Positions 10,507-19,894 of a DNA stretch of 64,000 nucleotides are shown in pieces. Both the position numbers and the translations under genes were made by a program. This DNA comes from Streptomyces griseus subsp. griseus (GTDB lineage Bacteria > Actinomycetota > Actinomycetes > Streptomycetales > Streptomycetaceae): assembly GCF_003610995.1 (NCBI RefSeq), contig NZ_CP032543.1, positions 2,976,001 through 3,040,000 on the forward strand, given 5' to 3'. The notes below the pieces were generated by a model. That model saw only the letters and a list, made by a program, of their open reading frames with translations. It was not told the DNA's origin and did not search any database. The number at the start of each line of letters is the position of its first letter. Within the stretch, counting starts at the first letter, position 1.

Positions 10507-11769
10507 ATGGCCACTCAATTACTGGACCGTCTGCCCGGTCTGCTGCGGCAGGCCACGTTCCGGCGGTTCTGGGCCGCCCAGACGGTCTCGTTCCTCGGGG
10601 ACCAGGTCAGCACGATCGCCATCCCGCTGACCGCGGTGCTCGCGCTGGACGCGTCGGCGGCCCAGATGGGTCTCCTCGGCGCCCTGACCTCGCTGCCCAA
10701 CCTGCTTTTCTCGCTGCACGCGGGCGGGCTGGTCGACCGGTACGGGCAGCTCAAGCGGATGATGATCCTCTGCGACGTAGGGCGCGCCCTCATCCTGCTC
10801 ACCGTGCCCGTCGCCTACCTGCTGGGCACGCTGACCCTGACCCACCTGTGGATCGTCGCCTTCGCCACGGGCTCCCTGGCGATGCTGTTCAACATCTCCA
10901 GCTACAGCCTCTTCGCCGCCATCGTGGACCGGAAGGACTACGTCCAGGGCACCTCGCTGACCCGTGGCAGCTTCTCCTTCTCCTGGGTGGCGGGGCCCGG
11001 CTTCGGCGGGGCCCTCGTCCAGGCGCTGTCGGCACCGGTGGCGCTCCTGATCGACGTGGTCACCTTCCTGGGGTCGGCGGTACTGCTGCGCGGGGTCGAC
11101 GCGGACGAGCCGGAACCGGCGAAGACGCGGTCGAAGTCCCACATCCGGGACGGGCTGCGGTTCGTCTCCGCCAACGCCGTGCTGCGCGCCAAGTTCCTCT
11201 CCGGCGGCGCGCTCAACCTCTTCTACTCGATCTACTTCACCCTCTTCCTGCTGTTCATCGCCAAGGACCTGAAGCTCTCCCCCGCGATGATCGGGGTCGC
11301 CCTCGGACTCGGCGCGGTGGGCGCTCTGCTCGGGTCGTTCGTCACCGGCTGGTTCAGCCGGCGCATCGGCCTGGGCCTGACGTTCATCCTCGGCACGCTG
11401 CTCTTCCCCGGGGCGCTGGCCCTGGTGCCGTTCGCCTCGGAGGACAAGTGGGTGGCCTTCGGCCTGGTGGTGGCGGCCGAGTTCTTCTCCGGCCTGGGGC
11501 TGATGCTCTGCGACATCACCGGTGCCTCCCTCCAGCAGGCGCTGACCCCGGACGCGTACCGCTCGCGGGTGCAGGGCGCCAACCTGGGCCTGATCAACGG
11601 TGTGCGCACCGCCGGCGCGCTGATCGCCGGTGGCCTCGGCACCTGGCTGGGGCTGCGGCCCGCGCTCTGGCTCGCCGTCATCGGGGGCGCGCTGAGCGTC
11701 CTGCCGCTGCTCTTCGCCCCGGTCGCCCGGATGCGGACCCTGCCGGAGGAGGTGAAGGTCGACGCCTGA
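10507..11769 (+). CDS. MFS transporter (EntS/MFS_3-like exporter)
   Basis: 420 aa with about 12 hydrophobic segments and the loop motif GGLVDRYGQLKR (DRxGxxK/R-type) between helices 2 and 3. The overall pattern matches the enterobactin-exporter-like MFS branch common in NRPS clusters. It probably exports the finished peptide at the cytoplasmic membrane. It diverges from the P450 gene across a ~196-bp region holding a StrR-type site, and is followed 84 bp later by the thioesterase gene, presumably in the same transcript. Confidence 0.9.
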   Translation: MATQLLDRLPGLLRQATFRRFWAAQTVSFLGDQVSTIAIPLTAVLALDASAAQMGLLGALTSLPNLLFSLHAGGLVDRYGQLKRMMILCDVGRALILLTVPVAYLLGTLTLTHLWIVAFATGSLAMLFNISSYSLFAAIVDRKDYVQGTSLTRGSFSFSWVAGPGFGGALVQALSAPVALLIDVVTFLGSAVLLRGVDADEPEPAKTRSKSHIRDGLRFVSANAVLRAKFLSGGALNLFYSIYFTLFLLFIAKDLKLSPAMIGVALGLGAVGALLGSFVTGWFSRRIGLGLTFILGTLLFPGALALVPFASEDKWVAFGLVVAAEFFSGLGLMLCDITGASLQQALTPDAYRSRVQGANLGLINGVRTAGALIAGGLGTWLGLRPALWLAVIGGALSVLPLLFAPVARMRTLPEEVKVDA

Positions 11770-11853
11770 GCCGCCGCCCGTGGCCCTGAGACCCGCCCTC
11801 GTGGAGCCGGCGGGAGCAACCCGTGGAGCCAGAAGAAGAACGGAGACCCTGCC

Positions 11854-12798
11854 ATGTCCTTCCTTGCCGACCAAGTGATCGGTGAAGCCCGGCGCCGCCA
11901 GGTGCGGCTCTGGGTCGATCCGGCGGGCGGCCTCCAGCACGCGGGGCCCGCCGAGGTGCTGGACGCCCGCTTTCTCATGCTGCTGCGCACCCAGGCGAAG
12001 CCGATCGCCGCCCGGCTGGGCCAGGAGCCCGCCGGACGGTGGTTCAAGCGGCTCGCCGGGGACGACACCGGCGCACTGCTGTACCTGATCCCCGCCGCGG
12101 GCGCCGGACCCGGCGCCTACCGCTCCTGGTCCGAGGCCGCCCCGGCGGGGCTGCGGGTGGAGGCCGTGCTCACCCCGGGCCGCGAAGAGCGTTTCAACGA
12201 GGCGCCGTTCACCGATGTGGCGGCGCTCGCCGACCGGATCGCCGAGCAGATCCTCGCCCACGCCGACCGGCCGTTCGCCGTGTTCGGGCACAGCACCGGG
12301 GCCCTGGTGGCCCGTGAGGTGACCCGGCGGCTGGCCGCCTCCACCTCCCGGCAGCGGGCCCTGTTCGTGGCGGGGGCGCTCCCGCCGCACCTGGTGGGCG
12401 AGGAGGAGGCGGCCGGGGACGAGGAGCTGCTCTCGTACCTGGCCGCCTGGCAGGGCACCCCGGCCGAGCTGATGGCCGATCCGGAGTTCCTGCGGGCCTT
12501 CCTGCCCACGCTCCGGGCCGATCTGAAGGTGTTCCACTCGTGCCGCAGGACCGAGGCCGCCGGCGAGCAGGTGGCGGTGGACCTGGTCGCGCTCGGCGGG
12601 CTCCAGGACGACACGGCCCCCGTCGGCCACTGCGAGGCCTGGCGGCGCTGGGCCGGCGGCCGGTTCGCCGTGCGCATGGTGCCGGGCGGCCACTTCTTCC
12701 CGGTCGGCGCCGCGGCCGAGGTGACGGGGCTGGTCGCCGGTGAGCTGGGGGTGGCGGCCGGGGCGCCCGAGGCCACGAAGCCGGTGGTGCGCCGCTGA
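11854..12798 (+). CDS. type II thioesterase with N-terminal TubC-like docking domain
   Basis: 314 aa. Residues ~70-300 are an alpha/beta-hydrolase editing thioesterase with the nucleophile elbow FGHSTGALV and the C-terminal catalytic His in GGHFFPVG. Such enzymes remove misprimed acyl groups from PCP domains. The first ~60 residues are extra to the family and resemble TubC docking domains (RQVRLWVDPAGGL followed by a helical LRTQAKPIAARL), like the N-terminus of the NRPS at 9087. I infer that the enzyme is tethered to a particular NRPS subunit, which is unusual for a stand-alone TEII. Its stop is followed by a strong hairpin. Confidence 0.88.
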   Translation: MSFLADQVIGEARRRQVRLWVDPAGGLQHAGPAEVLDARFLMLLRTQAKPIAARLGQEPAGRWFKRLAGDDTGALLYLIPAAGAGPGAYRSWSEAAPAGLRVEAVLTPGREERFNEAPFTDVAALADRIAEQILAHADRPFAVFGHSTGALVAREVTRRLAASTSRQRALFVAGALPPHLVGEEEAAGDEELLSYLAAWQGTPAELMADPEFLRAFLPTLRADLKVFHSCRRTEAAGEQVAVDLVALGGLQDDTAPVGHCEAWRRWAGGRFAVRMVPGGHFFPVGAAAEVTGLVAGELGVAAGAPEATKPVVRR

Positions 12799-12830
12799 GT
12801 TCGGCGTCCACGACAGGGCCCGCCCACACA

Positions 12831-12871
12831 GAGGCCGGGGGCCACGGCGGTTCGCCGTGGCCCCCGGCCTC
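12831..12871. terminator. bidirectional terminator hairpin
   Basis: A perfect 19-bp stem (left arm GAGGCCGGGGGCCACGGCG) with a 3-nt loop, between the convergent thioesterase (stop 12798) and NRPS (stop 12882) genes. There is no U-tract, as is usual in Streptomyces. Confidence 0.9.
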
Positions 12872-12881
12872 TCCCCATCGG

Positions 12882-15800
12882 TTACGCCGTTCCGTCCGCC
12901 CCCGCCCGCAGGAAGCCCACCAGCCCCTCGGCCAGGCTCCGGGCCGTACCGGGGTCGAAGATGTCCGTGGCGTACTCCAGCGTGCCCGCCATCCCGGCCG
13001 GTTCACCGCCGGGGCCGAACCGCTCCACCACCTTGAAGCAGAGGTCGAACTTGGCCACGCCCAGCTCCACCTCCTCGAACCGCCCCGACAGCCCGGCCAG
13101 CTGCGGCGGTCCGCTCTCCTCGACCTGGAAGGCCAGCATGGTCTGGGCGAGCGGGTGGAGGCTGAACGAGCGGACCGGGTTGACCAGTTCGACCAGGTGC
13201 TCGAAGGGCAGGTCCTGGTGGGCGAAGGCCCGAGGTCCGCCTCCCGCACCCGGTCCAGCAGCTCCGCGAAGTCCGGCCCGCCCGAGGCGTCCACGCGCAG
13301 CACCAGCGTCCGTACGAAGAGGCCGACCAGCCCGTCCAGGGCCGGATCGCCGCGGTCGGAGACGGCCGCCGCGAGCACGATGTCCTCGCCCGCGCCCCGC
13401 TCGGCCAGCAGCGCGGCCAGGGCGGCGTGGACCACGGTGAAGGTCGTGGTCCGGCTCCGCTGCGCGTAGGCGCGTACGGCCCGGTGGAGCGGGATGTCCA
13501 CGGTGACCGGGACGGCTCCGCCGGCGCCCGTGCGGACCGGGGGCCGTTCGCGGTCCAGGGGCAGCGGGACGGCGGCGGGCAGACCGGCGAGGCGCTTCTC
13601 CCAGTAGCGCCGCTGCCCGCCGAGCAGCCCCGCCCCGGAGGACGGCCCGTCCCCCTCGAACAGGTCGCGCTGCCACGCGGCGAAGTCGGCGTACTGCACC
13701 GGCAGTTCGTCCCACCGGGGTGGGTGACCGCCGGTGCGGGCGCCGTACGCGGTCGCCAGGTCGCGCAGGAACGGCCCGAGCGAGGCGCCGTCGCAGGCGA
13801 TGTGGTGCAGGACGACCAGCAGCAGATGGTCCTCCGGCGCCAGCCGGAACAGGGTGGCCCGCACCGGCAGGTCCGCGGCGAGGTCGAAGGGGACCCGGGC
13901 GGCCTCCCGCACCGCCGCGTCCAGGGCCTGCGGCTCCACGGCGACCTCGTCCAGCCGGGGCCGGGCGGCCTCCCCCTCCAGCACCCGCTGCCGCACCTGC
14001 CCGTCCACCGCGTCCAGCACCGTGCGCAGCACGTGGTGGCGTCCGGCCACGTCCGCCAGGGCCTCGCGCAGTGCGGCGGGGTCCGGGCGGCCGGTCAGCC
14101 GCAGGGCGTACGGCTCGTTGTACTGCGGCCCCGCGCCCTCCAGCTGGTCCAGGACCCACAGGCTCTGCTGGGCGAAGGAGGCGGGCGCGTCCCCGGGGCG
14201 GTGCGCGGGGTGACGGGCGGGCGGGCCGGCTCCACCCGGCTCAGCAGGGCGGCCAGTTCGGCGACGGACGGGTTGCTCAGCACCTCCCCCAGGCTCAACT
14301 CGGCCTGGAACTCCTTGCGTACGCGGACGGTGAGGTCGGCGGCGAGGAGGGAGTGCCCGCCGATGTCGTAGAGGTTGTCGTGGACGCCGACCGCGGGCAG
14401 GCCCAGCACCTCGGCGAAGATCCGGGCGAGCCGCTCCTCCTGGCCGGTGCGCGGCCGGTCCTCCTCACCGGGCCCGGCGAACACCGGCTCGGGCAGCGCG
14501 GCCCGGTCCACCTTGCCGTTGGAGTTGAGCGGGAGGACGGGGACCACGGTGAAGGAGGCCGGGACCATCGCGGCGGCAGGGTGCGGCGCAGCTCCGCGCG
14601 GACGGCGGCGCCCAGCGTCGCGGTGTCCGCGTCCGGGGCGGGCACCAGATAGGCGTCGATGCGCCGGGCGGCCGCGTCCCCCGCGGTGACCAGGACCGTG
14701 TCCCGGACGCCGGGGGCCTGCCGCAACGCCGCCTCGATCTCGCCGAGTTCGACGCGTACGCCCCGGATCTTGACCTGGTGGTCGGTGCGGCCCAGGTAGA
14801 CGACGGCCCCGTCGGGGCGGCGGCGCACCAGATCGCCGGTGCGGTACATCCGGGAGCCGGGCGGGCCCCACGGGCAGGGCAGGAACCGGTCGGCGGTCAG
14901 GTCCGGGCGGCCCGCGTACCCCCGGGCGAGGCAGACCCCGGAGACGTACAGCTCCCCCGCCACCCCGGTGGGGACCAGCCGCAGCGCCTCGTCCAGCACA
15001 TACAGCGAGGTGTTCCAGACCGGCAGCCCGACCGGCGGGGCGGTGGCGGGCCAGGACGCCACGTGGGCGGGGGCGGCCCAGGAGGTGACGGCGTGCGTCT
15101 CGGTCGGCCCGTAGTGGTTGTGCAGCCGGCGGCCGGGGCGCAGCCGGAAGAACTGCCGTACGGCGTCGCTCAGTACGAGCGCCTCTCCGGCCTGGGCTAC
15201 CTGGACGAGGGCGGGCAGGGTGCGGCCCTGCTCCAGGGCGGCGCGGCAGACCAGCTCGATCACCACGTTGGGGGCGAACAGGTCGGTGACCCCGTGCTCC
15301 TGGAGCCATGGCGCCAGGTCCTGGGGGCTGCGGCGCACATCCTCGGGGACGATGGCGAGCGCCGCCCCGGAGAGCAGGGCCGCCAGCATCTCCTGCACGG
15401 AGATGTCGAAGCTGACGGAGGTGAACTGGACGGTCACCCGGCCCGGCCCGCTAGGCAGTTCGTCCAGGTGCCAGGCCATCAGGTTGGCCAGCGCCTCCCG
15501 GGTCATCACGACGCCCTTGGGGCGGCCGGTGGAGCCGGAGGTGTACAGCAGGTAGGCGGGGGTCGCACCGGTGACGGGGGCGGCGAGATCAGCGGCGGAC
15601 AGGTCGTGCGCCGCGTACCCGGCGCAGACCGAGAGCTCCTGGTCGACGAGGAGCGGCGGCGCCTTCGCGTCCTCGGCGAGCCGGGCGCCGGCGGCGTCGG
15701 TGAGCACGACGGCGGGCCGGGCGTCCTCCAGCATCATCGTGACGCGGGCGGGCGGGAGTTCGGTGTCGACGGGCATATAGGTGGCGCCGCTCTTCAGCAC

Positions 15801-16790
15801 CGCGAGGAAGGCGATCACCGCCTCCGCCGAGCGCGGCAGCACGACGGCGACGGCCCGCTCGGCGCCCGCGCCCGCCGCGACCAGCGCCCGCGCGAGCCGG
15901 TTGGCCCGGGCGTCGACCTCGGCGTACGTCAGCCGGCGTGGGCCGTCCACGACGGCCACCTCACCGCCGCTCAGCCGTACCCGCTCCGCGAACCAGCGCT
16001 CCACCCCGCCCTCCGGCACCGCCCCGGCCGCCCCCTCACCGATCAGCCCGGACGCTTCGCCCGGCAGCAGGCAGTCGACGGTGTCGAGGCGGGCCCCGGG
16101 CTCCCGCACCAGCCGGGCCAGAACCCGGGCGAGGCGGTCGCAGAGCCGTTGGGCGTCGTGGTGGCCGAGCACGGCCGGGGAGTGGGTGAGCCGCAGCCGC
16201 GCGGGTCCGGTGCCCCCCGGGGCCGTAAGCAGCGAGAACCAGAGCGCCCCGCCGTGGCCGGGCGGCGGGGTCCCGTCCGGGGCCACCCCGACCTGGAAGA
16301 GGGGCAGGCCCGGGGTGGCGCGGTCGGCGTTGACCGCGGCGGCCAGCTCCTCGTGGGGCACCCCGTCCTGGCCCGCGGCGGCCCGCTCCTGGGCGGCGGT
16401 GGCCGCCAGCAGCGAGCGGAAGGTGTCCGCCGTGGAGGTGGCGAGGCGGAGCACCCGGACCCCGGCCCGGGTGTCCGGCCCGGCGCTGCCCAGCGGGAGG
16501 TCGGTGCCGCACCGCAGCAGGGTGAGGAGCCCGGCCGCTCCGGCCAGCAGCGCCGTGCCGGGGGTGGTGCCCTCGGCCTCGGCCAGGGCGCTCAGGCCCT
16601 CGGCGACGCGGGCGTCCAGCGGGGTCTGGGCCGTGACCGTCCGCGCCGCCCCGGGGCCCTCGGCCCGGCGCAGGCCCGGCAGGTCGGTCCGCTCCGGCAG
16701 GCCGGCCAGGGTCTCCCGCCAGTCGGGGGGCGGAGCGTCCCGGGCCGGGAGCGGGGCCGGGGAGGGGGGCAGGGTGGGCTGGGTCGCCAT
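12882..16790 (-). CDS. NRPS, partial C - A (proline/piperazate-like) - PCP - C (three frameshifts)
   Basis: Starts at ATG 16790. Conserved domains continue through three single-base deletions near 14575, 14200 and 13235; restoring them gives ~1303 residues. The N-terminal ~230 residues are a C-terminal half of a condensation domain without HHxxxDG. The A domain is intact (LYTSGSTGRPKG, NHYGPTETH, YRTGDL, HQVKIRGVRVELGE, NSNGKVDR). Then come a PCP (IGGHSLLA) and a full C domain with HHIACDG. The manually read pocket is D-I-Q-F-A-A-H-A-V, close to proline codes (DVQ.xAHVV) and so compatible with proline or piperazic acid. Ending in a C domain is odd because the next NRPS also opens with one. 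It is the first NRPS downstream of the precursor genes and probably starts the chain. Confidence 0.88.
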
Positions 16791-16875
16791 GGAATCGTTC
16801 CCTCGTTCCGGGCCGCGGCACCGCGCCGCGGCCATGGGTGGGCTGCGTTGGGGTGGGGTCCGGCGGGGCGCCGGT

Positions 16876-18015
16876 TCAGCCGGCGAGTACGGCCTTCATG
16901 ACGGACCCGGCGGCGACGTCCGCCAGCGCCCGGGCGTTCTCCTCCAGCGGGTAGGTGGTCACCAGCCGCGCCAGGTCGAACCGGGCCACCAGGGCGGGCA
17001 GCAGGCCGACGTACTGCACCAGGTGCGCCCCGGTGAAGGCCCAGGAGCCGACGACGTCCAGCTGCCGGTGGACGATTTGGTGCGGGTTGATCGTCGTGTC
17101 ACCGCTGTCGGTGTACTGGCCGACGACCAGATACGAGCCGCCGCGCCGGGCGAGGCGCAGCCCCTGGTCGATGGCCGCGGGCACCCCGGTCGCCTCGATG
17201 ACCAGGTCCGCGCCGCGGCCCCCGGTCAGGGCGAGGACCTCGGCGAGTACGGCCCCGGGGTCGTCCGCGCCGGCGATGTCGAGGTGGTGGTCGGCGATGC
17301 CGATCTCCGCGGCGGCGCGCAGCCGCTGCTCCGGTCCGCCGACGAGGATCACCCGTGCGGCGCCGGAGAGCTGGGCGAGGGCGGCGGCGGCCAGTCCGAC
17401 CGGGCCGCTGCCCTGGACCACGACGGTCTCCCCGACGCGGACGGGACGGCGCTCGTGGAGGGCGTGGACCATGGTGGGTCCGGCGCAGGCGAAGGCCATC
17501 GCGGCGACGGGGTCGACCCCGTCGGGGACCTTGACCACCGTCGTACCGGCGCGCAGGCAGATGTACTCCGCCCAGGACCCCGAGAGGCCCGGCTCCTGGT
17601 CCGTGGGGCGGTTGACCCCGTAGGTGCGGCGGTTCTCGCAGAGGGTGGGCTCGCGGTGGATGCGGCAGGGGACGCAGGCGCCGCAGGCGATGGACGAGGC
17701 CCACATGACCTGGTCGCCGACGCGGAGCGGGGTGCCGTTGACGTCGGTGGCCGCCCCGGGGTCCAGCTCGTGGACCGTGCCGAGCCCCTCGTGGCCCAGG
17801 ACCAGCGGGGTGGGCACCTCCAGGTGGCCCTGGGCCAGGTGGAGATCGGTGCCGCAGACCCCGCCGTACCGGCCGGCCACGATCATCCCGCCCTCGGGCG
17901 CGGCGGGGACGGGCAGCTTCCACAGCTCCAGGGGCCGGCCGAACCCCGTCAGGACGACCGCACGCGCCTCGCCGCCACCACCGGCCTCGCCACCGGGCCT
18001 CGCCTCGCCGCTCAC
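16876..18015 (-). CDS. zinc-dependent alcohol dehydrogenase (MDR family)
   Basis: 379 aa. GTG start at 18015 overlaps the preceding stop as GTGA. The catalytic zinc site is CGTDLH and GHEG, the structural zinc site is CGACVPCRIHREPTLC, and the NAD(P)-binding loop is VVVQGSGPVGLAAAALA. It oxidises an alcohol or reduces a carbonyl. Because it is translationally coupled to the EctD-like hydroxylase, I infer that it acts on the hydroxylated amino acid or peptide, for example hydroxyl to ketone. The exact substrate cannot be read from the sequence. Confidence 0.9.
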   Translation of the reverse strand: MSGEARPGGEAGGGGEARAVVLTGFGRPLELWKLPVPAAPEGGMIVAGRYGGVCGTDLHLAQGHLEVPTPLVLGHEGLGTVHELDPGAATDVNGTPLRVGDQVMWASSIACGACVPCRIHREPTLCENRRTYGVNRPTDQEPGLSGSWAEYICLRAGTTVVKVPDGVDPVAAMAFACAGPTMVHALHERRPVRVGETVVVQGSGPVGLAAAALAQLSGAARVILVGGPEQRLRAAAEIGIADHHLDIAGADDPGAVLAEVLALTGGRGADLVIEATGVPAAIDQGLRLARRGGSYLVVGQYTDSGDTTINPHQIVHRQLDVVGSWAFTGAHLVQYVGLLPALVARFDLARLVTTYPLEENARALADVAAGSVMKAVLAG

Positions 18016-18824
18016 ACCAGCACCTCCATCGTGGTGGCGGTCTCCTGGCCGGACATCTCCAGGGGGGCGGTATCCCGCCCGACCACGTAGGCGGGCCGGG
18101 GCTCGCCCAGCGGCACGGGCACATTGGTGACGTCGTTGTAGGTCACGATGAGCAGCCGCCTCGGGAAGGGGGCCATGTTGGAGGCGGAGCCGTGCACGAT
18201 CTCGGGGTCGAAGAGGACGACGGAGCCGGCCGGGCCCTTGGCGCTGATCAGGCCGTGCCGGTCGACCAGGGCGGTCATGTCGGCGGCGGTGAGGGAGATG
18301 TCCTCGGGGTCGACGTGCTGGTCGGAGGCGGCGGAAGCGGCCGTGCGGCCCTTCTTGACCAGCCCGTCGCGGTGGGAGCCTGGGCAGAAGATGACCGGCC
18401 CGTTGAACTCGGTGACGTCGTCGAGGAAGACGCCGACGTTCACCAGCCGGGGCGCCGCCAGGTTGTCGGCCATCTGCCAGGCCGCGAAGTCCTGGTGCCA
18501 GGACCAGCCGGCCCCGGCGAAGGGCGCCTTGGAGTTGATCTTGAACTGGTAGATGTACGCCTCGCTGTCGAGGAGCTGGCGCACCGGTCCGAGCACCCGC
18601 GGGGAGCGGATCAGGCCGGCGAACTCGCTCTGGCGTACGTGGGAGGCGTAGACGGCCCGGACCTCCTCGCCGTCCTGTTCCAGGACCCGGTGCTCGCCCG
18701 GTATCCGGGAGTCCCGCCGGAACGCCTCCTGGAAGGCCACCGCCTCCTCGGGGCTGAACAGCTGGTCGAGTATCAGATAGCCGTGGGTCCGGAAGTGGCG
18801 CACCTGTTCTTGGCTGAGCTGCAT
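18012..18824 (-). CDS. PhyH/EctD-like Fe(II)/2-oxoglutarate hydroxylase
   Basis: 270 aa phytanoyl-CoA dioxygenase-superfamily protein. The iron triad is H110-x-D112 (GWSWHQDFAAW) and H211 (PEIVHGSASN); R222/R223 is placed to bind 2-oxoglutarate. The YQFKINSKAPFAGAGWSWHQDF region resembles ectoine hydroxylase EctD more than phytanoyl-CoA hydroxylase. It is therefore likely to hydroxylate a small cyclic amino acid or a PCP-bound residue, with piperazate or proline as attractive candidates (inference). It lies 28 bp after the second dioxygenase and overlaps the alcohol dehydrogenase. Confidence 0.88.
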   Translation of the reverse strand: MQLSQEQVRHFRTHGYLILDQLFSPEEAVAFQEAFRRDSRIPGEHRVLEQDGEEVRAVYASHVRQSEFAGLIRSPRVLGPVRQLLDSEAYIYQFKINSKAPFAGAGWSWHQDFAAWQMADNLAAPRLVNVGVFLDDVTEFNGPVIFCPGSHRDGLVKKGRTAASAASDQHVDPEDISLTAADMTALVDRHGLISAKGPAGSVVLFDPEIVHGSASNMAPFPRRLLIVTYNDVTNVPVPLGEPRPAYVVGRDTAPLEMSGQETATTMEVLV

Positions 18825-18852
18825 GTCATCACTCTGCTCATCGGTAGAAGTG

Positions 18853-19680
18853 TCAGGACCAGATCTGGAGCGGGCCGCGGCCGGTCACGCCCAGGAAGAA
18901 GGAGAGGCTGACCCGCCGCCCCTCGCCGCCGATCGCGTTGACGGCGTGCAGGTTGCGGGAGTCGAAGATCACGACGTCACCCGTCTGCGGACTCGCGACC
19001 GCGACCGGCTCGTCCTCGACGACCTTCTCGTCGTATCCGTAGCCGTCGCGGTGGATCTCGTCGGCCGGCCGCCAGCGGCGCCGGTACACCCGGGTCTCGC
19101 CGCCCTCCTCGGGCATGGAGAGGTACCAGTTCAGGGTGAGGAAACTGGCCGGGGTCTCGTCCACGATGCCGGGGAACTCCCGGACGATCTCGTCGAAGTG
19201 GAGCTTGGCCCCGTTGGCGATCTCGCGGATCATGCCCGCGAACATCTCGCGCCCCCGCGACCTGGCGGGCTCCACCTCACCGCCCCACCCCCGGGCGACC
19301 CGGGCCACGGCCACGTCCATCGGGTCGTTGCCCCCGTACAGCTTGCTCCGCAGCCGCCGGGCCTCGTCGGCGTCCTCCCAGTAGGCATCGGTCAGCGTAT
19401 GGGCACCGTAGTAGTCGTACGCGGCCGGCCCGATCTTGGCGATCGGCGGGAAGATCAGGTTCTGGTCGTACTCCCCGAACTCCCGCCGGTCCAGGCCCTC
19501 CATGATGGCCGCGCACTCCTCGGGCGAGGAGAAGCCCCGGATGCGTACGGCCCCGAGCACGCCGACCGCGAGCCGCAGGATGTGGTCGCGGGTCAGCTCG
19601 TCGGCGGTCTCGGAGTCGAACAGGGTGAAGATCGGCGAGGCGTTGGAGCTGATGTCCTGGTCAACCACCGTCTCAGCCAT
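18853..19680 (-). CDS. Fe(II)/2-oxoglutarate dioxygenase family protein
   Basis: 275 aa double-stranded beta-helix oxygenase. The visible iron ligands are H161-x-D163 (KLHFDEI) and H245 (SRNLHAVN), with R255/R256 ten residues later for 2-oxoglutarate. It is not closely similar to the EctD-like neighbour, so two separate oxidations are expected. The ATG overlaps the end of mbtH by 8 bp (translational coupling). Likely role: hydroxylation of an amino-acid building block or of the tethered peptide. I cannot name the substrate. Confidence 0.82.
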   Translation of the reverse strand: MAETVVDQDISSNASPIFTLFDSETADELTRDHILRLAVGVLGAVRIRGFSSPEECAAIMEGLDRREFGEYDQNLIFPPIAKIGPAAYDYYGAHTLTDAYWEDADEARRLRSKLYGGNDPMDVAVARVARGWGGEVEPARSRGREMFAGMIREIANGAKLHFDEIVREFPGIVDETPASFLTLNWYLSMPEEGGETRVYRRRWRPADEIHRDGYGYDEKVVEDEPVAVASPQTGDVVIFDSRNLHAVNAIGGEGRRVSLSFFLGVTGRGPLQIWS

Positions 19681-19894
19681 GCTGCTGCTCCTCCATGAAC
19701 GTCCGCAGGCTGAGCGGCCGCATATCGGTCCACAGCTCCTCGATCCGCTCCAGGCACACCTCCCGGGAGCCGGGCTCGCCCACCGGGTCCCAGCCCAGGG
19801 GGAGTTCGCGGTCGGCACGCCAGAGCGAGAACTGCTCCTCGTGGTTGCGGACCACGAGGTAACGCTCCTGTGCGGTCTCGGTGGTGTCACTCAT
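19673..19894 (-). CDS. MbtH-family NRPS chaperone
   Basis: 73 aa with the family pattern: YLVVRNHEEQFSLWRADRELPLGW, then a WTDMRPLSL segment near the C-terminus (residues ~55-63). MbtH proteins bind adenylation domains and support their folding and activity, so this one should serve the three NRPS proteins here. It overlaps the fused hydroxylase/piperazate synthase upstream (8 bp) and the dioxygenase downstream (8 bp), in a tightly coupled operon. Confidence 0.95.
   Translation of the reverse strand: MSDTTETAQERYLVVRNHEEQFSLWRADRELPLGWDPVGEPGSREVCLERIEELWTDMRPLSLRTFMEEQQHG

Noticed and set aside
10519..12693. Minus-strand open frame of 724 codons opposite the MFS and thioesterase genes
   Set aside because: Antisense to two clearly recognisable genes; highly charged repetitive composition typical of GC-rich shadow frames.
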